A DNA stretch of 64,000 nt. It comes from Henricia sp. BOLD:AAB3569. Lineage: Eukaryota; Echinodermata; Asteroidea; Spinulosida; Echinasteridae. Within the stretch, counting starts at the first letter, position 1. Every line of letters starts with the position of its first letter. The stretch is from positions 2,170,001 to 2,234,000 of the forward strand of contig JBBELK010000009.1 in NCBI GenBank assembly GCA_037783545.1, given 5' to 3'. This document shows positions 24,701-36,700 of the stretch, piece after piece. A program made the position numbers and the translations under genes. The notes below the pieces were generated by a model, which saw only the letters and a program-made list of their open reading frames with translations, searched no databases and was not told where the DNA came from.

Positions 24701-27700
24701 ATGGATTAAATATTGAACGACACGTGACCTGCTATTGTCCAATCAGATCACAAGGATCTACTTGGGCCTTATATAATACATAATTACACAGAGTCACACC
24801 TGTTATTTCTCCATCCATTCCCACCCCAAAAAGGCATAGTACATGTGTATGAGCAGCCCTAACTACAAGTTCATCATATACACCTAATGCAGTCAGTATT
24901 CCCCAGACACTAACGGGCAGGGAGTGAATATTCACAGTCACCGCCACCTGCAGTTGACAAGGAAACAATACTGCTTATCAATGTTAAGGGCTTGCTTGGC
25001 TTGAAATGTCAGGAGGTCTTTCCATAAACCAGCCAGGTGCACTGTATAAATGCCACTATCACACTAGCTAGCCGTGGGTATTGCTGACATACAAAGTGGA
25101 TGGAGGAACGTACTGTACTTGGGCATTGTAAATACGTTGAAAGTAGTCACTTAGGATTGATTCACACTGAGCCTTGAAAAAGGAATCAGACCAGGGGCGG
25201 ATTGCAATATGCGGTCTAAGACTGGTCTATAGGCTTAGCCGGCTATCGCGGAGTCCACTGAGCCCGCTTGCAATATCGTGGTCTTAATGTAAGACCAGTC
25301 TTAAAATTTAAGCCCGCAGCGAGCAAGTATTTTTTTTTTGACCCGACTCTACATCTTGTAATTTGTGCTGAAAGAAGACGAAGAGTGTTGTGAACAGAAC
25401 GCACATTATGCCCATCGGTGCCTTTTTAGTGCTAATTGATAACTTTCGCTGTCAGTTTCTTTGAAATCCTGTGGAAATGCACGCACCATCAAGGGGCTTT
25501 TTGAGGATGTTTGCTTGGCATGAAATTACGCAAGTATAGCCGGCTGTGTCACTTTCCATTAAGAGACTAGCTAAGTTGATAACCGGCTATAAAAGACCAG
25601 TCTTAAACCAGTGGCTAAGTCGATTTTATTGCAATCCGCCCCTGGTCTGATCCCCTTTTTAAATTCACTTTTTGTGTTTACACTTAATGCCTAACCAGCT
25701 GCAACTTGCCATTTTGGAAAGCCAGTTTATGTGCATGCAACTACCGTATGCCAATTAGGAAGAACAGAAATCAATTATTGTATTGGTCACCAAGATCTTT
25801 AAATGGAATTTATATGGCCTCACACAACGTGGTACTACCCGTACATGTAGTGCTTTCCCCCCAAGATATGCTAAAAAACCTCAGTCTGCTCGAGTGGGAC
25901 TCGAACCCACAACCTCCTGCATACGAAGCAGACATCGTAACCACTCAACCATGGAGCTTGCCAGTGTTGAGTGACCGGTTTGAATATCCTACAGCAGGCA
26001 ACTACAATCATAAATTCACATTAATTAAATAAGGTAATTATACAAGTAGATAATACAACCAAACTTGGGATGAGAAAAAAATCGTAAGGGCCTTATCGGG
26101 ATTCGAACCCGAGACCTCTGACTCACCGGGCAGACACTCTCAGCCGAGCTAAAAGGCACAGTTGGTATACTCCCTCAGGTTTTCCCTATGGACCCATGTC
26201 AGTAAAGGTTGATAAAGCCGTTTCACAAGTAAATTGTCTTGTCTCATACATGTAGATACCAGTACCATGTGGAACTCTTTTAAAATGATTTTTTTAAGTG
26301 ATTGATTTGTTTTGGCAGACATGTGTCACTGCAATGTAATTATTAAAAGTCAGTTTATTTTAAATAAATAGAATTATGAAAAATATGTACATGTATACAC
26401 CCAAAGGACAATTCTTGCACCTCCTACCACAGCCTAATCCTGTCCCAATCCATCAAGCTCTTTAGGGTTAACGCTCTTGGGGTTAAGGGTTCAGTCTATT
26501 GATTCTTTTAAGTCAGCCACTGCTGACATGCTGATGGGAGTTTACCCCAGCAGCTGGCACAGGCAAGTGACAGATTGCTGCATCCCTCAATGAATTATAA
26601 AGCCATTTTTCATATGCTGCCAGTCTAAGAAACAAGCAGTTTGTCATCCAGTGGGGACCATTTACAAAATATGTACATAAATATGTATAGGGGTCTTTCC
26701 ACAGTAATGGGGTACATTTCTGTAACATTTAAGATCTTAGGTCCCAGTTCACTTCAAATGTCTTAATTTTATCTTTAAATTATCCAGCTAAACTGAGGAA
26801 ATAACTTTTGCACGAAGGAGTAAAAAAAATAGTCCTACACGTACAACATACATTTCTAAAAACCCTGTGCACAAATTTTCCTATTACGTATGTAACAAAG
26901 ACAGAAAAAAATGTCACAAAATGGTCTGTCCACGTTACATACGTAATAGGAAACTTTGTACACAAGCTTTTCAAAAATGCATGTTGTGGCAGCAATTTCT
27001 TACCTTTTTGGGCAAAAGTTATCTCCTGAGAAATTTCGTTCATTTTGGGATAAACTAAAGACATCTGAAAGGAATTATTGACTTATTTTTCAAATGTACC
27101 CCCCCATTACTGTGGAAAGACCCATATGCAGTGCAGGGGAAGGGGAGGGAATAGTGCATACTCCTTGCATATAGGGCAAATAGTACCATACTCCATGTCT
27201 GCATTAGAATAATTTTGATAAAACTTATGGAGATCGTCGCTACCAGTAATTTTACCGAATTCAGGGGCGAGATTGGAGGAAAAACAAAAATATTTGGACA
27301 CAGTAATGGCAGATATAATAGTTGTTGACGTCACGTGTATGGCACGCCAAAGCGGAAATAATTCAACACTGATAATTTTGCCATCAACCCTAAAAAACAA
27401 GTCTCAACATTTTTAAAAACTTGCCAACAAAAGCATGGTTTTAAAAGCCAGTTTCAAACAGTCTATCAACATTTAAAAGTCATGGCAACTTTTTTTTTCT
27501 TGCGCAACATTTGCGAAAATATGCGTCAACATTAACTTATCAGTGTTGAATTATTTTTTGCTTTGGCGTGCCATAGTATGGACACAGTAATGGCGGATAG
27601 CGACCGGTTGTCAAGAAAGTGAAACCCAAGAAAAGGGACAAATTTTGCAGCAGCAATACAAATGCTGAATTTGTATCTCCTTTTCCAGCATAAACACTGT

Positions 27701-30700
27701 GCTTGGGACTGTACTTACCCAACATAATTGAGTGGATGACTTTGGTGGATAACAAGGTGACAGATGGGGCAGGTGTTGTTCTCTTCAAGAAACTTGACCA
27801 GGCAGCTTTTACAAACTACATGTAGGAGAAAAATAACAGGAGAAAAACACTGGTTAATCGGCCGAGGGTTATCTAAGACTCTCTCTGTGTGTTAGTAAAA
27901 TGATTTATACAACAACGAAATAAATTCCTGTGATCTGATTGGTGTGCGTTGGTCATGTGTTGTTGTAATTCAGCATAATGACATACATGTAATAGGGAGG
28001 TTTCGCACTGTCACGGATACAGATACGGATACGTCATGACTTTATGCATAACCGTAGTACACATGTTTTCATACGCGTGAATATTAACGGATATCGGTTA
28101 TGAGGATTTTTCGCTTTTTCCGTGATGGATTAAGTTGTATGCATTTAGTTTCATTGTGATGTATCTTCCATGAATACCAATCGAAATTAATGAGTCATGC
28201 CCACGTGAAAGTGAGGAAAATCAGCTGAAAACAAAGCCAAGCGCAGAGAAGATTTATGCTACGTTTACACCATGTCCCCGGCAGTCCCGGCGCCCCGGTA
28301 GAGGAGCACCGTGGAGGCACCGGGATGGAAGTCGGGGAGCGTAGGGGACAGGGGTGGCGAAACGTGAATGACCGTAGCTCACCCTTGCCACCGGCCGGTG
28401 ACCGGCCAGTGAGCAGCTCTGTCAACAATTTTGGCCCGGCAGTCCCGGCACTAATGAGAATCGTCCTGGGCCGCAGTGGGACGGGGCGCGCTGTCCGCCA
28501 CGTGGCCCGGAACCGGCACGGCGCGCCACGCTTTCCGTACCGGGACGTAACGCACCGTGGTAGAATGCAACACACCGGCCCAACTAGGGCAGAGTCGAGC
28601 CAAAGTAATAAACAGACAATAAAAGTTCCACGGCATGCCACGTTTTGGCCAAACCGGGGCGCCGGGACTGCCGGGGACATGGTGTAAACGTAGCATTAGC
28701 AAATGCACGTAGTCACAGTGGGAAACCAAGTTCAGTGAGCGCATCAACGTGAACGGTTACCGTTACGATATCCGTATTCGTAACCGTATTCGTCACCTTG
28801 CGAAAGCTCTCTAATGACATAATTACTTTTTTTTACAAGTTTAAAATGTGAATAAGGTCATATAAAATGCAGATTTTAGTTCCTGTTGATTAAATGCTTA
28901 TTGAAGATTTTGTTTTGAAAGAAAATGTGATACCCAGTTGTTCTGTTGTTCGTTACTCTTTAGGCCGTTCCACCCTGTGTAGACTTTTTAAAATTTCAAC
29001 ATGGGTCCAATCGGCTACTAAACACATCACTGGCATTATTTTTAAACGTGTAAGGTTTCGACCTGTGTATCATGCGATCGTTTAACACTACACACACAGC
29101 CAACCGTCAGTGCGGGTCAAATAGGAAAATCCCCCACATCTTATTCTCCAAATATTGCTATTTCTTCCATCCAGCTGGCCAACATACATGTTTTGTAGCA
29201 GCTACCTCCTCCTCACTCCATGTCAGCTTTTTGTCTGATTTCGGGCCCGATTTATCGGACATACATGTATTAGAGAACAAAGTTGTAATATGTTTAGCAT
29301 GGTAAAATATATGTACTCGAACTGCACTGATTAACACGCAAAAAAAAGCGAATTCCCAGAGGCGTTCAGACTGTGGTTTTCAACACGTGTCGAACTTCTC
29401 TATACACGGGTCGAGAGCTCTCAACCCACCTCCCGAGCGCTCTACATAGGTCAGTGCCGTGTTGAAATGTTGTAGTGTGAACAATAAACTTGTGTCGGAC
29501 CCGTGTACAACCCGGAGATTTGTCATAGTGTGAAAGGCCTAAAGTAGTATCTCACTGGACTGCGACAGCTCACGACTAGTTGGGGACACAAAATTGCGAG
29601 AAAATATGCGAATTAGCGAAAATTTTCACTTGGAATCGCACTGAATTGGTACCTACGACACGTTTGCGTATGTTGCATGAATTTTGCACGAATGTTGCAC
29701 GAATGTCGCCAGACTCCCGGCGAAATTTGTGCCAAAAATTGCCAGGATGTATGTCGCGCGAATGTCACGCAACAAAATCGCGAATTTTTTGCACTTGCAA
29801 CTGTCGCACGCCCGTCTCGCGCCCAGAATGTCAGATTCTCATTTTTGTCTCCAATCAGTCACAATTTAGTTTCATAGGTCGCCAACCACTCACAAAGTTG
29901 TCTCACATTTCTCGAACTTTCTGACTCACGGAAACTAAATTGAGAAGGGTTCGAGACAGGTTTGAGACACCCGCGACGACTCTGTGACTACTTTTAGAGA
30001 AAATTTGTCGCAAAATTTGTTCAAAATTCCAGCGACACGAGAGCGAGGCCCTGTGACTCACGCGAGGAAATTGAGAACCCCCAAATGTTTCAAGACATTT
30101 TAGAAACTCTCTCACGAATGCCGTTCGCAATTTGTCGCCAACAGTCGCAGCCCAGTGAGATAGGGGCTTTAGGAATTCTTTCCCCACTCTATAACTGTAA
30201 CAAAATGCACAGCAGATCCACAGGGCAACAAGGTACAAAACATGAATGGTAAGCATCAGCACATACACATGTATGCCTGGTATGTAGAAACCATGACCCT
30301 CCTCGACCCCTTGAAGTGTCAATCAGAGACTCGAGTGTCACAACAACTGATTGAGACCATCAACTTGACTCCAGGCAGTCAACTTCATACAATCAAGACT
30401 TCAATAATCTCTTCTGACAATACTGTAGGGCTACTCTACCTACTAGGCTTGGGCAAATCTGACTCAGAATCAATTCTAATCGATTACAAAGCAAGAACTG
30501 GAATCTCGTTTCTTGCCATGATAGGAATCGGTATAGTTGTAGTAATTTAAAATTGGACAGCCCAAGTCAAAAAAGGCCTTTTCCACTAGTCAAAATCTAG
30601 GGTGTGGCCCCGGGGCGACGCGTAGGTGAAAATAAGCCTGGTTTCCCACTTGAAATTCTCACCCCCGCGCCACCCTCAAGCCACCCACAAGATTGCTGTT

Positions 30701-33700
30701 TCCCCGGGGCGAGTTCAACCCTGCTCGGGACCAGGGTTGAAAATGTTTGTCCCTGGGGCGAGACACATTCCCCGGGGCTAAAACAGTAGTGTGAAACGGC
30801 GCGGGGGCGGGGGGGAGGGGGGGGGGGGGGGGGGGGGGGTTGAGTTTGCCCTGTGGCAAGCAATGAAGAAGGTCACTTGGAACAATGGCATACATGTAGG
30901 ACTCAACTTAGCCTTTAAGGATTCGAATAATGATGGACTCGGACTCAAGGACTCGGACTCAGGAAAGTTGGAACTTAAAAACAGCCCCGACGTTCACTGT
31001 ATTTTTACCAGTATTCTTGCGTCGACTGGGGACTGTAGTCTGACTAGTGTCATTATGATTTATGTGCATGCTCTGTATAATTATGTGCAATTAATAGACT
31101 GTGCAAATTCTTTTGCCGTTGGGTCAAAAGACATAAGCTTTTAATAAACCAATATCCATTTGACAAACGGCTATTAATGTTCATTTTCCAGAGATCTGCA
31201 TATTAAATATCCTGAAAAATGGGGGTAAAATTCCATCATATTGAGAGCACGGAACCACTCATCTGCACACAAGTTGGGCCACTCGACCCAGCTAAGGTTG
31301 ATTGGAGCCACATGCCCCCAGGCTATAATCTCACTGGCTGGCTGTGTCAACAGTCCTCATAGGCTGGCTGTCGCCACAGGGCCCTGACTATAGCTTCGGC
31401 TACTTGTATTAAAGGCTATTATATCATTTGCATTGACCCAAAATTTTACTTTGTAAATTGACAATAAAACAAATACTAAAAATGGTATTAAAGAAACGCC
31501 ACATGAATTTATTTGTCCAAAATTGTATTTTCTGTAAGAAATTAACGAGTGAATTTGGTTTACCAAAAAAATATGTGCACGTATATGTACCGGTGTATTG
31601 TACCACAGAACTCCATTAAAAGCTAGAATCAAATACTATCCGCGATTCACAAACTGCGCCTTCTCACTAGCATAGTTTTAGGCAACTCATTTACATGGTT
31701 TTGGGCACTTTCCCATACGTAAAACCTCACGCAGACAATTGCGCGTGTTAAGCCCGAACACACAATGTATTACATGTACGCATGCACGCATTCCCATCCT
31801 CCAAGCAAAAGGGAATACACTGCATGACAATAGCAGTGAATTTTGTGACATTTCACTTTCCACCCACCCCTGTATTCCACTATACTGCACATCCCCCAAT
31901 TGATTAATCATAACAAATGAACATCACTGTAAAGAGGAATAACGGGGCTTTCCAATGATACCAAATTCAAGGGAAATTATTTAGTAACAAGAGAGAAATC
32001 GTCAGTCAAACTTGACTTTCCGAACCTTTTTTGAGGAGTTTATAATGGAAATCTGTGGCACATACATGTACATGTACACATTTTTCGCCATTTACTTAAA
32101 GGTTTTCTGAAGCACTGCTGCATCTATGTGGCTAAAATGTCTGCAGCCCAGTTTGCCAACCTTCTTGAGATAATATGTTACGCCCTTATTGCAAATGATG
32201 GTACAATGGCCCTTTAAACTCAGGCTAGGCTCCCCCTCTCTGTCCCAGTGCACAGCATGCCCAGGGCGCGTAACAACTCCGGAGTTGTGTGGATGTCTGC
32301 AGTTAGCAGCACGCAATGCAGCGCTGATGGAGCGTCTGGCCAGTACACTGGCGAATCATCCAGGGATTATATTGATTCGATGATGCTTTGAATATCAATC
32401 AGACTCTGCGATGGAAGGGGTTTTTTATTAATTAATTAGTTAATACAAGGGAAACGTATGTCAACCAGCAGATGTTAATGTTTCAAAATGAGCCTGAGAA
32501 CATAATTAAGGGATTAAAATCTTGTGTATATGTATGCACACATCCTTCAGGCAAATTGTTAATTTGAATTCAGATGGGTTAATGTACTTGGTATCTTAAA
32601 AGAGCCTTTTGGTTTGGTCTATAAAAATGTTTCTTCTTTTGTATTATGCGAGTACAATTTCGCAGTAAATTTAGATAAAAGGAGCTTGTCCAGATCACAT
32701 TTTTTAGCACCCCCCCGCACCCCCATTTTTCCCATGGGTGTTCAGATTTTGATACTATTTAATTTGTCATATTTTTCTCATTACCATTCTGAAATTTCGC
32801 GCTCTCAATCCGTGTATTTTCAAGGATGTCGTCAAAAAAACACCGATGTTTTGTAAACTAATTTATCCATTCCATAAAGAAGTGCTGTGATTCTGGACAC
32901 CAACCCTTTTGCTTCCACATCCAAATTGGATATTGCAAATCTCCTGTTTTCTTCCCATGGATAGTATTTTGGGGGTATTTTATATGATTGTTACATGTAG
33001 GTTAGAACGGAATCCATTTCTTTGGAAGAATCTGAACAAGCTCCTTTAAGCAGCAAAAGACAAAAGAACTTTATAATGTGTTACTAAGCTCAAATTATCT
33101 GTATTCATAAATAATCACCAGCATATATTATTATTTTTTATGACAGGAAGACTTCATAAAAAGCTAATTTATACAGGTCATTATGGTTGAACCATCTGTT
33201 ATTGGGCTTACACATAATGGTGGAGTGGTCTTTATATAGCAGGCTTATCTACCTTGCAAGGTACTCATGACTGCTTAAAATCATTATTACCCTATGGCAC
33301 ATTCTCCATGGGGAGAATACAGGCTCCGCCCCAGTCTGACACGAGGTAGAACCCTTGCAGGTACATGTACCCTGTTAGCTCAGTTAACTGACTACTAATC
33401 AAATGAGATAATGCAGCACAAAATAGTCACTTGGGTAAATTTTGAAGGGAAAAAAAGAAGAGATTTTGGGTTTTCTGAAATAGAATCCTGAGCTAAATTT
33501 TTAAAACGGACACGATCTTGTGATAGTGACCAATTGTTTTGACTCATTTTTTTTATTAAAAGCAATTTTTGAGGTACGTATTTTAAAAACAATAGACCAA
33601 GTGAAAAATGGACACGTGTAAAACTGCAATGTCTTTGTTTTTACTCAATTCTTTTTCAACTCGGTGGCTGAGTGGTTAAGACATCTGCCTAGTATGCAGG

Positions 33701-36700
33701 AAGTTGTGGATTCCAGTCCCACCCAAGCACTCCAGGGTGGTCCGAGACCAGTAAAAAAATCAGAAGGACCACTAGATCTGTCAAAGATGCTGGCCCGATG
33801 GACCAGTGAAAACATTTACTGACTCATGGAAACATTCTCTGAGGCCTAATCCACAGTAAACATTTCTTACTCAATGCGAAGAATTCCTGGTTACCACAAA
33901 CAATTTCTGATCGCTTTAGACATTTTCACCGCGTTTACACTCGAATCGGCAAAGGTGGATACAGATCTAGCATTTTTATTGCGACCACAAAACTGAACAT
34001 TTGCCGCGTTTACACTACACCCCAAATCGCTTCAACTCAGAAACCGCAAAAGTCACCACTAAATGTAACTGCAGCGCATGCGTGAGCTGTTAGGTGTTGC
34101 TGCACTAGTGCCAGATTGGTCAATTAAATCTACTACACTGTGGGCACCGCCCCAAGGACACTCAAATTGCCGAATCTGTATTCGGGTACCGTTTACACTA
34201 CAAGCGACCTTGACGATTGCAGGGTTCAACCCCGCAATTGCGGGGTTCAACCCTACCCCAAAGGTGACTTGAAAAAGGCAAATCAGACCCGGGTCTGATC
34301 CGCCTTTTTCAATTCACCCTTTGCGTTTACACTTAGTGCCTACCCGGCTTCAACTCCCCTTTTTGGAAATTGCGGAGTTCGATTCGGCAAAGGCGAATCG
34401 AGTGTAAACGGGGTGTTTCAGAAAACTACATTTTTTCCCCCGATCTCTCCAGACATGCCCCAGTGTTGGATCAAAAAGCAATCCCATCCATCCTGCACTC
34501 AATGAAAGTGTTGTATAAAGTGCATACAGTATGCGGTGCCTACATGTAATTACTATTAAAATAAACAACCAAACATCATATGTTTTGGTTAAAATGTTCA
34601 ATGCAGTGGCCGTACTTCCGTTGATTTTTGCACATAGCATATTGCACATAGTGCATTTTGGCAATGGGATTGACAAAGCCCGTTTGTGGAATTAAATGCA
34701 AAGCAGCCTCGTGCGGCGTATCCTGTGCATTGCATGCTGCACTGGCGCATGGCTGGCAGGGAAGAAAACATGCATTCGGTTCACGAGTCACTTGAGTTGA
34801 ATAGGAAAGCTGGGTCCTGCTTAATGAGGCTTGAATTTCATTGGATGCACACAGCAGTTGAGGCGTGTAGAGTATAGAGTGGGTTTAGGATACGCAGGAG
34901 TTGAAAATATTGTAGCCGCATGCTTTTTATGCAGTGTTATTTCTTCTCAAACACTCATGATTATAAATGGCCAATTTTGTATTTATAAAGTGTGTCTTTG
35001 CATGGGAATCATCTAAAATGATAGCACTTTAAAGAAATTTAGACGGAGAGACATCCATTTAAAGCCATTGGGAATCTCGAAAATCAGAAATGCTCACAGA
35101 TTTACACATACGGTAACAATATAAATATGATGACGATAGTAAACTTTCCCTAAAATGGTTTTGTCTGAAGTGCTGTAGTCTTTGGGAAATGAGTAAGAAA
35201 AATATTTTTCGTCTTATTAGATGAAAATTCCCTTCGCCCCAAAACCACGTCGCCCTGAACCACTTCGCCCAAACACCAATTCGCCCCCAAAACACTTCGT
35301 ACACAGGCCGTGGTTCAGGTCAAAGTGGTTCAGGGCGAGGTGGTTTTTAGGCGAAGTGACTGCATGTAAAGCTATTTGTACCGTTTTCTCAAAATAACGT
35401 TAGACGAAGTACGGAGCTGACTTTTAATCATGCATATCTTCAATCACACAGGGAGATAAAACTATTTGTAACGGTTTACCAATCATGTGTTCTACCTTTA
35501 ATGGGCATCCATCATTTGTACTGGATTAAAGTACACTAATTTTAATGACAAATTAAAAGTACATCTCGAGTTCTGTTCTTTCGTAATAAATCGCAAACGT
35601 GTCGCCAGTACTTCGTAACTGAATTCGTTTATCGTTGTAATGATTCGTAAGACGAGTCCAAACAATAATAATTGTTCATCAGTTTTGATTGCCGACGACT
35701 GAAGCTGACCGTTAAATCAGTAATCATGTCAGAAATATACGTTTCTTGATGTTCGTAAACCATGCCTCTGGTTGGTGTACCCGGGTAGGTGCGCGAGCAT
35801 GACGTCATGGGAAAGGGTCGCTAGTGACCCGTGTAAAAGACGACCCGGGCAAGTGTTTTTCCGGGTTAAAATTTGACGTGTGAAATGAAACCCTGGGTTA
35901 ACCCGGGTTATTTGCAGCTACCTGGGTAGAAAGTTACCCGGGTTGGAAGTGGGTAGTGTGAAAAGGCCTTTAATGAGCATTTTTTAACTTGTCCTTGATT
36001 AAAACACATGTACAGTGTACGTAATTTGCGATGCATATCCCAAGATTCTGAACAGTTTTCTAAAAATACAAAAACTGCTGAAATCGAAGTGCATATCTGC
36101 CCCCTCTTGGCATATCGCTTCAAATGACTCAACCTCCATTCCCAATCTTTCAAGTTTGTATAAACAACAGTTGCCTCAATGGAACACAAAATGAGTGTCT
36201 TCAGCAGCCACAGGCAGCACGTGGCTGTTAAATACTCTCCCACACAATGCCCTTTGTGGAGTTATGAAATCCAACCCGTTTGACCGAGGAGACATTCGCA
36301 GAATAGACTTTTAGGAGAAAAGGTCTTCACAGTACAAGCACAATGAGAAGCGTTCACATTTTGTGATGCTATCTAGAGAAATTGAATTTAACCCTTTAAC
36401 TGTTATTTTGGTTTTCTACATGTACGGTAATGCATTGTTGTACAAATCTGCACTATAAAGGTTTTTAAAAAAACTGGAAAATGACGTTTTGCATAGGCCC
36501 TATACATACAAGGTTGATCAGGGGCCATTTTTGTAAAGCGGGCCTTCCACTGTGTGATTTTTGCCATGAATTTCCAACGATTAGGTACGATTTTGAATGA
36601 TTGTGTATGGAGTCTATGGACAGTCTCTGGTTATGTACCTATATATACATGTACATGTAATCGTAGGAAATATGTGGCAAAAATCGCACAGAGGGAGGCC

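Noticed and set aside
26084..26160. Functional tRNA gene on the minus strand
   Set aside because: A and B boxes are good, but an acceptor mismatch, an unconvincing anticodon arm and a second dispersed copy at 51930 point to a SINE head.
28195..28747. Long ORFs on both strands around 28.2-28.7 kb
   Set aside because: They lie in a GC-rich palindromic element; stop codons are rare because of composition, and both strands read similarly.
30597..31144. Proline- or glycine-rich ORFs around 30.6-31.1 kb
   Set aside because: Produced by the G tract at 30801-30839.
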